Source: Lepus europaeus
Lineage: Eukaryota; Chordata; Mammalia; Lagomorpha; Leporidae
Assembly: GCF_033115175.1 (NCBI RefSeq)
Contig: NC_084836.1
Coordinates: 69,425,297 to 69,489,296, forward strand
Reading direction: 5' to 3'
DNA length: 64,000 nt
The position numbers were made by a program, and so were the translations under genes. The notes under the pieces were generated by a model that had not been told where the DNA came from, searched no databases, and saw nothing but the letters and a program-made list of their open reading frames with translations. How positions within the stretch are numbered: position 1 is the stretch's first letter; each line of letters starts with the position of its first letter. Positions 1 through 8,467 of this stretch are shown here, piece by piece.

Positions 1-1480
1 TTTAATCCATCTCTTTTTCCACGCCTTCAGTAACTCCTAAGACCCTTATGTTAGGTCGTTTAAGAGTATCCTGTAGATCTCCAACTGTGTTTTTTAGTTT
101 TCTAATTCTTGTTTTCGGTCTGACTGTAAAATTTCCAGAGATTTGTCTTATAGCTCACATATTCTTTCTTCTGCCTCACTAACTCTGTTGTTAAGACTTT
201 CCACTTCGGGCCAGCAGGTTAAAGCCCTGGCCTGAAGCACCGGCATCCCATATGGGCACCATTCTGGTCCCGGCTGCTCCTCTTCTGATCCAGCTCTCTG
301 CTGTGGCCTGGGAAGGCAGTAGAGGATGGTTCAGGTCCTTGGGCCGCTGCACCAACATGAGAGACCTGGAGGAAGCTCCTGGCTCCTGGCTTCGGATCAG
401 CACAGCTCCGGCCATTGCAGCCATTTGGGGAGTGAACCAGCAGATGGAAGACCTGTCTGTCTGTCTCTACATCTCTCTGTGGCTCTCTCTTTCAAATAAA
501 TAAAATAAAATCTTTTAAAAATAAAAATAAAAAAGACTTTCCACTGCATTTTTTATTTGATCTATTCAATTCTTCATTTTTAGTGTTTCATTTTTCTTTA
601 AGATCTCAATTTCATGGAAAAAATTTTCATTCATGTCATATATAGTTTTCTCTAGTATGTGAATTTGCTTCTGATTGATTCAGAGTGATCTGATAATTAG
701 TTTTTTTAATTCTGTTTTTGGCATTTCCTCAATCTCTTCATCTTCACGTTCTAATATTAAATGTTCACTTTCTGTGAGCCCTTTGAGGAAACTCATAGTG
801 TCTTCCTTACTCTTGTTTTTTGAAGTTTTTCCTTTATTTTTTGGCATTCGTAGAATTTTTTCCCCTGGTAGATCTGTGGTTTGCAAGCATGCAAAGTACT
901 CACCCAACGTAACCCCACTTGCTTCTCAATTGTGCTGGGTAGATAGGAGATTCCCGCGGGCGGCACTTCCCCTCCCATTGCCAGTGGGTGCAGTTCAACT
1001 AGCACAGGAGCTACTGCTGCTGCCCCCTTCCTGTGTCGAAAATGGCATCAGCTCTCCCCAACTTGTCACAGGTCTCTGCTATAATGGGGAGAGGGGCAGG
1101 GAGAGAGACAAGCTACCTTTTTTTTTTTTTTTTTTTTGCTTTTGGGCCTGCTGTCATGGGGATCCATGTGGAACTCCAAAAGCAGTTCACTAAGCCCTCC
1201 CTCCTGTTGTATCAGCAGTGCCCTGGGCCCAAGGAGTCCCCTCTCACCTTGCCTGCTGGGGTGGGTGTCCTCCTCCCCAATCCTAGTCTCTGGGTCTTCT
1301 GTTGTGTATTTGTTCTCAGCACAGGTCTGGACTGCCTCCACTACCTTGGCAGGGTCTCCCACCATGGCTCTCCCGCAGCTTTATCTTAAGAGTATGCTCT
1401 CTCTCATTTTTTAAATATTAATTTAATTTCACACCACATAAATCAGACTGTCCTATTGCTATTCTGCCATCTTGGAATCT
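1..1480 (-). mobile_element. LINE-1 fragment, 5' UTR and start of ORF1
   Basis: Read on the minus strand, this is the 5' end of a LINE-1. The sequence at about 1466-1480 resembles an L1 5' start (a CCAAGATGGC motif), followed by roughly 600 bp of 5' UTR. ORF1 begins at the ATG complementary to 845-847 (MPKNKGKTSKNKSK, then SFLKGLTESEHLILERED). ORF1 proteins bind RNA and act as chaperones in L1 retrotransposition. The frame stops at 680 and later ORF1 text is frame-shifted, so this copy is dead. It runs off the left edge of the window and is split by a CSINE at 206-532. Confidence 0.75.
206..532 (+). mobile_element. CSINE with 13-bp target duplication
   Basis: Full-length lagomorph SINE: head GGGCCAGCAGGTTAAAGCCC, body with CTGGCTCCTGGCTTCGGATC, and an AAATAAATAAA tail. 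The 13-bp sequence AAGACTTTCCACT occurs at 193-205 and again at 533-545, so it inserted cleanly into the minus-strand L1. Confidence 0.9.
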
Positions 1481-1539
1481 GTTCATTTTCAATTTTCACT
1501 AATCTATTTTTTGTTTCACATACCTGGAAGAGGTAATTT

Positions 1540-2189
1540 TTTCACAAATTAACATTACTTCAGAGAGCACTGAATTGTGGCTTGGATTTAAGCATCCTAT
1601 AGTCAACATTGTGTTCCAGGTATTGTGTAGAGTTGCAAGAGCTAACCACCCCAATCCACTGTGTGTTGAATACTGGAATGATAAGTATCACAATTCTGTT
1701 TTCTTGAAAGGTCTTCTTTGCTGGGTCACCAAATATTTAGTAGCAAAATACATATTTATATAAATGAGGTCAGCATTCTCAACCCTGCATCTCCCACAAC
1801 CCTCCCTGTTCAAATAGCCTGAATTTCATGCTCTTAATAAAAATGACACTGAGAAAGGAATCAAGGTTCATAGCTGGAAAACCAGTAATGTATGAAAGTG
1901 ATGCCACTTTTTGCCTAAGCTGCTTCATGGGTGCTTCCCAGAGTGCTCCCTCTCTTTATACTGCAGCGTTTTCAGGAGGGCTCAAAAACTCCATGAAGAC
2001 CTAGTAACAACTAAACCAAAACAACAAACAGTATTTTGTGCATTACCACCACCTGTCAGTACACAAGGTCACCTAAAAGCAAGCTGGTATAGCAACCCAT
2101 GCAATGAAACAGCCTCACATGCCAGAAGGGATACAAAAAGAGCTATGTAAAAATTAACAGAGTTATGGTAAGAGTTAAAACAACAGGGA
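1540..2189. other. No gene recognised
   Basis: Between the L1 and the DDX18 retrocopy I see AT-rich, non-repetitive sequence with only short chance ORFs, no clear splice signals and no repeat that I recognise. Confidence 0.5.
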
Positions 2190-3591
2190 AGAAGTGTATT
2201 TAAAGTTAATTTATTGCGTCATCCAAACAAAAATCAAAAACATTCCTTACTTTACCCTTGAGCAACCAAGAGATTTTAGTCTATTTTATATACCCAATAT
2301 CTCATAAATAAGAAAGAGACTCACCAGAAATTACAGTGTCCCTTGTTGACAGCGTGATCCAATGTATGCTCTCATTAGATCAGTCCAGATTGAAAGTCTG
2401 TGAAAATTCCTTTGTTAGAATAAGGAAAAAAATGTTATTTCAGGACAGAGTTACTCATGATAAAAGGAAGGGTTGTGTTCATGGAGAGAGCTGCCTGTGG
2501 TCAGGTGATTTCTTGCCAATGTTTTTGGAGACTATGTACTTCTGAACTCTCCAGGTTTTCTGGTAGCTCAGTCTACTGCTGCCTCCTCTTTTTATGCCTG
2601 TCCTCATTGCTGTTCACATTCTGATAAAAAGGAGGCACAATGAAACCAAAAGTCAGTGCAACCTGAGGCAAATTTAAGTTACAAACATTAAAGATGTTTC
2701 AGATGATGGGAATCATGAGCTCATATGTAAGACTTGTATGCTTCCTGGGTTGACGTATGAACAATGTAATTTAAAAAAAAAAAAGTCAGACATTTTAGAT
2801 CAGGAAATGTCAAATTTACTTAATGGAACCTTGGACTGCTTGAAGTAATCATGGAAACCCAGTCCTTCTCAGTAAAAATAGGCAAGGCTTGTCCTTCTCT
2901 GTGTAGGCCCCTGGCTGTTCTCCTACACAATGTATATATTCCTTAGGGCATCTGGGAGGTCATACTGAACAGTGTAGTCAACTTCAGGATGATCCAGCCC
3001 TCTCATTGCCACATTTGTACACAGGAATATCCCTGAGTTTGCACTGCACAACTGGAAGAATGTGGTCATTTGTTTATTTTGCTTCTGGTTTACATTATTA
3101 TCCAAGACATACAAGTCAATGTAATTCAGCAGCTCAAATTTGTATTTAGTGGACTAATAGGGTAAAAAGACAATCATCCATTTCTTCTTTCCATTCTTTT
3201 TGGGAGATGTAAAGAGCTGAAGAAATGCCTTTTCTGAAGGACAAACAGCATACCCCTGCTCAAGACCATCCACTGTTGTATTGTCTTTATCATCATTAAC
3301 ATCAGCATACAGCTCCTTTTTCAGAGAAATCCTTTCCAGATCTTCAACTGTTTGAGCTTGTGTGGTGGAAAAGAGCATGGTTTGTCTGCATGTTGGCAAG
3401 TCTAACAATTTCTTTTGATTCCTCTTCAAACCAACACCCAAGATGAGCCTCATCAATAACCAGACACTGCAGGCTTTTATACATAAAACTGAAGTATTCT
3501 GCATATGGTCCAGGAGCCAACCTGAAGTGACTACAATGATGTTTATCCCATTGGCAAGTTTTTTCACTTCAACAGATCTGTTACTGCCACC

Positions 3592-3629
<38 letters not shown>

Positions 3630-4440
3630 TGAGTTGCTAGCTCCTTAAGGATACTAAATGTTTGCATGGCCAGTTCTCTAGAAGGTGACAGAATAAGGAC
3701 TCCTGTTCCATTCTTGCCATGAACTTTAACTTAATAAGTTCGACTGCAGGGAGGAGAAACACTAGGTTTTTGCCACTGCCTGGTTTTTGCAGCTGCTAGA
3801 TTTCTGCCTTCCAGAATTCACCTGACACCTTTATGTTGATTTTTAGTCATGATTATAAAGCCCATTTCTTGTATTGCCTCAGTGTTTCACTGACAAGATG
3901 AGTTAGAGAAGTAAAGGAAGTATCCTCAATAGCTGACAGTCCCAGGGGCAGGGTAGGACCTACCTTGTTGCCCTCCTCATTGTCTGGTGTCTCCACACTG
4001 TTTTTGCTCTCTGTAGGAACCTCTGTGCCCTCTTCAATTCTTGCTTTTCTTCTATCAGGCCCAGCATAACTGACCACTCTTCTCTCTGATTCAGGATCGG
4101 GAGACCCTGTTGCTGCTTTTCCATTGGTTAATATGGCAGATTTCAGAGGGGCGTAGCTTTTTTTAACTTCTACTTTTTCTACTTTTTCTTGAGTCATGGC
4201 TCCATTTTGGGATCCTGACAAACCCACATTCACAAATTATTGTAGGGAGTTCTTAAGTTCTCCACCTGCTTCTTCAATCTCATCTCCAGGTTGAGTTTCC
4301 AACAGGCTCACATTGGAGGCCTCCTGGAGCTTAGGTTTCACTGCCACTTCTCGATCTTCATGTGCAGGAGTTTCATCAGCAGGTGAGACATGTTGTCGGA
4401 GATGCACCTCTATTTCAAATATGCCTGTGTACAAACAATT
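2190..4440 (-). pseudogene. DDX18: DDX18 processed pseudogene
   Basis: The parent gene encodes a nucleolar DEAD-box RNA helicase of ribosome biogenesis. On the minus strand the text follows DDX18 from start to end without introns. The start codon is complementary to 4389-4391 (MSHLLMKLL), followed by the acidic N-terminus (MNVGLSGSQNG and PTLPLGLSAIEDTSF), the helicase core (NGINIIVVTSGWLLDHMQNT, then DGLEQGYAVCPSEK), the region around DVAARGLD (here NVAMRGLDHPEVDYTVQYD), and a C-terminal stretch readable down to about 2480. Roughly 300 bp of 3' UTR-like sequence follow, to a possible AATAAA near 2206. Frames change repeatedly, the Walker A region is destroyed, and a (TG)n tract interrupts the core. 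The lack of introns and the many breaks mark an old retrocopy. The parent is recognised from memory of the protein. Confidence 0.85.
3593..3629. repeat. (TG)n microsatellite inside the DDX18 retrocopy
   Basis: About 18 TG units. On the minus strand it is a run of CA repeats beginning where the parental codons for THHVHTY would lie, so it probably expanded from a short CAC-rich coding stretch. Confidence 0.9.
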
Positions 4441-4749
4441 AGCTTATAGACAAACACATCATCTTAAAATAGTGATATGTTAAGACACAGAGCAGGTACA
4501 TGACACAATTATAAAAAGTGTCACCTTTAATTCAGTAGGCAGGTCAGCCTGTTGCATCACCACACTGGCCCCACCACCATCAGTTCTACTCAATAAATCG
4601 AACAAATTTCACTCTACTGAGTGAAATTTTACTGCATTTTCATCATACACTCATGTTATTTGGATCCTTTCATAGACTTTCTATTATTTTCTTGATCAGT
4701 ATATTGATGAGGCCCTTCATTTATGTGTTATTGTTTGTAGTTTTATTCT
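4441..4749. other. No gene recognised
   Basis: AT-rich unique-looking sequence upstream of the DDX18 retrocopy. Nothing recognised. Confidence 0.5.
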
Positions 4750-5010
4750 TTAAAGAATGAATACTTTAGTTGTAGGAGAGACAGTGGGTGGAGAGAAAGA
4801 AAGCCTCCCACATACTGATTCTCTCTCCAAATTCCCACAATGGCAAAGACTGGGCCTGGCTGAAGTCAGGAGCACAGAACTCAATTCATGTGGATGGCAG
4901 GGACAAAACTACTTGGGCCATCATTTACAGTCCCTCAGGTGCACATTATAACAGAGGTTGAATTGCGAGAAAGACCAAGACGCAAACCCAGTCCCCGCAA
5001 CATGAAATGT
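4750..5010 (-). mobile_element. Old CSINE fragment
   Basis: Degraded minus-orientation SINE text: a GAGAGA tract, then TGGCAAAGACTGGGCCTGGC and ACTACTTGGGCCATCATTTAC. No target duplication is visible. Confidence 0.5.
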
Positions 5011-5759
5011 GAGTGTTCCAAGTGGTGGTTGTATTTTTATGGTGCTGTGTCTCTGAGATAGTTATTATCGCTCTTTCCCCACAGTTGCCAGTGAGATGCG
5101 AGCAAAAGTGGTATGTGTCATTTGAGACCCTCTAGAATGTCCTTTTCTTCTGGTATGATAGCCTGTGATATCCCAGGTAATGGCTCTTCTGTTTAGCCTT
5201 GTTCCGATGAGAGAATACAGTGAATCTCCCTCCCTGCAAGGCAGTGATGGATTTATTGTGTGATCACTAAGTAAGCTTTAGGATTTGGGTGTCATTTGTT
5301 GAAACAGTAAAGCAGAACTCAACTAGTATGGTCTTCCTATCCAAGAATGTAGTAATGTTTTTCTTCAGCCTTTTTTTTGGGGGGGGGCAGGAGCATTTTA
5401 AAGTTTTCATCCAGCCTCTTGTGTATTCTTTCATGAGTACCTGGTATTTAATGAGTATTTCGTGAGTATTTCCTGGCAATACCACAAATGAAGTCTTCTT
5501 ATATAAGATACTTGAACTGTTTATTTAAATGTTTCAATTATGCATGTAGCCACCTTACTGTATGCAAACATGTTAAAGGCTTTCAGTTTATTTTCTTGAG
5601 TTGTTGAGATGTATTATCTCAGCTACAAATAACATTTTTTGCATCTAGATTTTCCAATTTTTAAACATCCAATCTGTGTCTCATGCCTATGAATTGGTTA
5701 GTACCTCTAGAACTTTATTCAACAGTAGTGGTGACATGGAAGCAAACATTCAGTGCAGC
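5011..5759. other. No gene recognised
   Basis: AT-rich sequence with a G-run at 5378-5387. Short ORFs only. Possibly a former intron or downstream part of the FAM186A remnant, but no exon is recognisable. Confidence 0.45.
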
Positions 5760-6022
5760 AGTTGAGATACTTCTTGGGATACTCACATTCCATATCAGAG
5801 TGTCTGGATTTGAATGCTTGTTTGCTCCTGATTCCAGCTTCCCGCTAATAGGCACCCTGGGAAGCAGTAAGTAATGGCCCAAGTAGTTGGGGTTCCAGCC
5901 ACTCACATGGGAGACCTGGTATGAGTTGCACCTCCTGGCTTAGGCCTTGCTCAGGCCCAGCTGTTATAGGCAATATGATATCTGTATCTCTCTCTGTCTT
6001 TCCCTTCCAAATAATTAAATGG
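5760..6022 (+). mobile_element. Old CSINE
   Basis: Degraded copy with ACATTCCATATCAGAGTG, a TGGCCCAAGTAGTTGGGGTT-type body and a CCTTCCAAATAATTAAA tail. Confidence 0.65.
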
Positions 6023-6517
6023 GTGACATCATCTTTACCTCAAAGAATGGTAGAGAATTAAATAAGGTGTTTGCAAGTTCTAACAATGTAAATTATTGTA
6101 AATGGAAAGCACATAAGAAAATAGTTCTTAGGAATTAAAATATTCTTAGGTCAAATTATTAATATAAATGACATTGGCTAAGAGAGTGGGAACAAATGTA
6201 AGGAGGATGAATAGCCTTGTTTCTAGATGACAATTTGTAAACAATGAGACATGCCCTGTGGTTACTAGTGAACTATTAATATTATTAAAACATAACTTTT
6301 CAAGATCTTGGGAAGAGAAAGGGGGTACCAGCATCTTGATTTCCTCCCCCTGAAACTGAGTTATTATTCAATATTATTCAATATAATTGAATATTATTCA
6401 ATATTATTATTATTTGTCTATGGGGGGGTAATTGAGATTTCTTCTTCCTTTGAGAAGCTGATACCTGTGTTGTTTGGGGTAGTTGAGTACTAAGAAGTGG
6501 TGAGGTTCTAGGCTTTC
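6023..6517. other. No gene recognised; short AT repeat
   Basis: AT-rich. A tandem ATTATTCAAT-type repeat occupies about 6362-6412. No coding signal. Confidence 0.5.
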
Positions 6518-7446
6518 TTAGCATATGAAGGGATCTGGCATCATTGTAAGGTGTTGGGGATATTGGAGTAATGTGACTGGTGAGCTAGGATTCATTTCTG
6601 AAGAAACTTGTGATTCTCCAAAAGTGTCAGAGACCTCTGATACTTGGGTGTTCTTAGTAATAAAAGGAGCATGAGTTGTCTTGAAGTCTGAAGTAATAGA
6701 TTGGACACATGATGGTTGGTCTTTCAAAGACATGAGCGTGGATCTTTTCTTCCTGGTAGAATAGGGCACACCTTTCTGGGGCTTCCCAGGGACTGAGGGA
6801 TTCCACAACACGGGCAGATGTCCAGAGGTGGGAGGGATCCACGAGGGGACAACTTGCCCAGGGAGAGCCAGCAGGGTCACAGGCTGCCCCTGGGCAGAAG
6901 GGGCCTGAACAGGGTGTGATTGCTCAGTGGGAACAGGAGGCTGGAGTGCCTGAGGCTGCCCAGACAAGAGCCCTCCAGGGATCAACGAGGCCCTGGGAGC
7001 ACAGGATTGCCCAGGAGACACAGGGGCCCGGAGACTGGGAGTCCTTCGGGTGATGGGCGGGACTCCAGATTTAAGAGGCCACCTGGGTGTGTGAGGGGCC
7101 TTCAGTCCTGGAGTTGGCTGGGAGTAGGAGGACCCTTAGACGGCTCAGCACTAAGAGTATGGTGCGTTTTCAGGGCCTGTGGGTAAACGGGAAGAACCCC
7201 ACGGGCTGAGGACTGGGTCGGGGTGGGAGGGGTGTTTGGCAGGGACTGCACGGTATGGAAGTTTTTCCTGTGGTGTAACTGGGGTACATCCAATGTCAAG
7301 GAAGTTTGGGTCTCCATTATGGACTCATCAGATATTTTCTCCTTCTTTAAAATGGGCCTTTTCTTTTAACAAAGGTTGAGTTTTTAATTTTCTGGGATGC
7401 TCCCAGGTAGTAACTGTTCCACTTTTGCTGTCCTGGCTCTTTGTTT
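6518..7446 (-). pseudogene. FAM186A: FAM186A large-exon remnant, 3' portion
   Basis: The minus strand continues the exon broken by the provirus. Just below the insertion it reads SGTVTTWEHPRKLK and KEKAHFKEGENI before a stop. A shifted frame resumes with METQTSLTLDVPQLHHRKNF to a stop near 7102. A third frame gives a proline- and glutamine-rich tract (GGLLSGQPQALQPPVP, then SAQGQPVTLLALPGQV), followed by KKRSTLMSLKDQP and the end at 6518. FAM186A is a poorly characterised protein whose large exon encodes a long P/Q-rich repeat region, and this stretch fits a much reduced version of it. At least two frame breaks are visible. The boundary at 6518 is the end of the open frame, not a proven exon end. 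Confidence 0.65.
7443..7446 (+). repeat. Target-site duplication GTTT, 5' copy
   Basis: The four bases before the 5' LTR (GTTT) recur immediately after the 3' LTR at 13529-13532. A 4-bp duplication is normal for gammaretroviral integrase. Confidence 0.9.
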
Positions 7447-7576
7447 TGAAGGACCCTTATGAGGGAGAGGGACAAGAAATTAGGCCTGGGCAAATATCAG
7501 GGGCTTCTTAAGACGTTAGATGTTCCCCAGAGTCTAGCGGGCAGGACGTTCTCTGGGAAGGAAAAGTCAATCCCCT

Positions 7577-7666
7577 TCAGAGAACCTCTAGGCACGCCCA
7601 GAGCAGAAATGCCCCTCCCCTCCAGGAAACCTCTGGGCGCGCCCAGAGCAGAGCTGCCCCTCCCTT
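7577..7666 (+). repeat. 45-bp tandem repeat in U3
   Basis: Two imperfect units with AACCTCTxGGCxCGCCCAGAGCAG, starting at 7583 and 7628. Repeated U3 modules in gammaretroviruses usually carry enhancer sites, so an enhancer role here is inference. The same pair occurs in the 3' LTR. Confidence 0.8.
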
Positions 7667-7870
7667 CGGAGGGTCTCTAGGCGCACACTTATGATGTCAC
7701 TGCGACCGGCCAATCCTGTAACATCTTAGCACTCTCCCTCAGCATTCTCCGGTATGCTAATTGTCCCTCCGAACCAACCAATCCCGTGCCACCTCTGCAT
7801 TTTATACCAGCACTCTCCACCAGCATTCTTCGCCAGCATTCTCCCATATGCTAACGGTCCCTCTGAACTG

Positions 7871-7919
7871 ACCAATCCTATGCATGCGTTAGGAATATGC
7901 TAATTCGTTGCCTATATAA
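7871..7919 (+). promoter_or_regulatory. LTR core promoter: CCAAT and TATA boxes
   Basis: ACCAAT at 7871-7876 and TATATAA at 7913-7919. Transcription would be expected to start about 25-30 bp after the TATA box, near 7942, which would define the start of R. Other CCAAT motifs lie further upstream in U3. Confidence 0.8.
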
Positions 7920-7988
7920 CCTGTGTGAAACTGCCGCTCAAGGCTCCTCCTCACTGCCTGAGGTGGGGGCCCGTTTGCGCAAACGTAC

Positions 7989-7994
7989 AATAAA
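7989..7994 (+). promoter_or_regulatory. Polyadenylation signal AATAAA in R
   Basis: AATAAA lies about 70 bp after the TATA box. Cleavage is expected about 15-25 bp downstream, near TTTGCATCAG. Confidence 0.8.
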
Positions 7995-8089
7995 TACCTC
8001 ATGCTTTTTGCATCAGCTGGTTTGGAGTCTGGATTTTTGGGCGTCCTCTCGAGCAAGTGGGCATCTCTACTACTGAGAGGTCCTACATT

Positions 8090-8107
8090 TGGCGCCCAAC
8101 GTGGGGC
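8090..8107 (+). promoter_or_regulatory. Primer-binding site, tRNA-Lys(1,2) type
   Basis: TGGCGCCCAACGTGGGGC begins three bases after the 5' LTR. It is complementary to the 3' end of tRNA-Lys(1,2), the primer type known from betaretroviruses such as Mason-Pfizer monkey virus. Gammaretroviruses mostly use other primers, classically tRNA-Pro. Confidence 0.9.
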
Positions 8108-8467
8108 TTGAGGTCGCCCTCAGACCCATTCTCTGCAGGACCAGTTGGAGGTATAATTAAGTGTTTTCTGTCTGTTGTTTTTTGTCTTGAGTATTCTGAC
8201 TGGATTCTGACTGAAGTATTCTGACTGGCCAGTATCTGACCTGACTCTGTGGGACCAGTGGGGGAGGCAGGCGTGCCCAGCAACCCCTGGTCCGTTCCCC
8301 GGAGGACGCTCCGGGTTATGAGGGGAAACCCTCGGTCCGTTCCCCCGGGTCACGCTCCCGGGGTGGTCTGGAGGTGGGTCGGAGACCAAGTCTCCCTCCT
8401 TCCCGGGGAGGGCTGGTCAGGCAGCCGCTCCCAAAAATAGCGCAATAGCGTTCGATTTGTCCTAGCC
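8108..8467 (+). promoter_or_regulatory. Viral leader with probable packaging hairpins
   Basis: The untranslated leader contains two GC-rich stem-loops in a near-repeated context. One is CCGGAG-GACG-CTCCGG at 8299-8314, with a GACG tetraloop. The other is CCCCGGG-TCACGCT-CCCGGGG at 8343-8363. GACG tetraloops are the known kissing-loop motif of gammaretroviral packaging signals. A splice donor for env mRNA should also lie here; I could not pick one with confidence. Confidence 0.6.

Larger units (their letters stand above)
7447..8087 (+). repeat. 5' LTR (641 bp)
   Basis: Starts TGAAGG and ends CTACA, with imperfect 9-bp terminal inverted repeats. U3 holds a 45-bp-period direct repeat, several CCAAT motifs and a TATA box. 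AATAAA lies at 7989-7994. By eye it matches the 3' LTR at every position, at a constant offset of 5441. Confidence 0.97.

Noticed and set aside
675-1193. A 172-residue plus-strand ORF
   Set aside because: It lies on the wrong strand of an L1 5' region, with a poly-T giving a run of Phe.
7459-7680. A 73-residue ORF present identically at 7459 and 12900
   Set aside because: It is simply the U3 part of the two LTRs and has no coding features.
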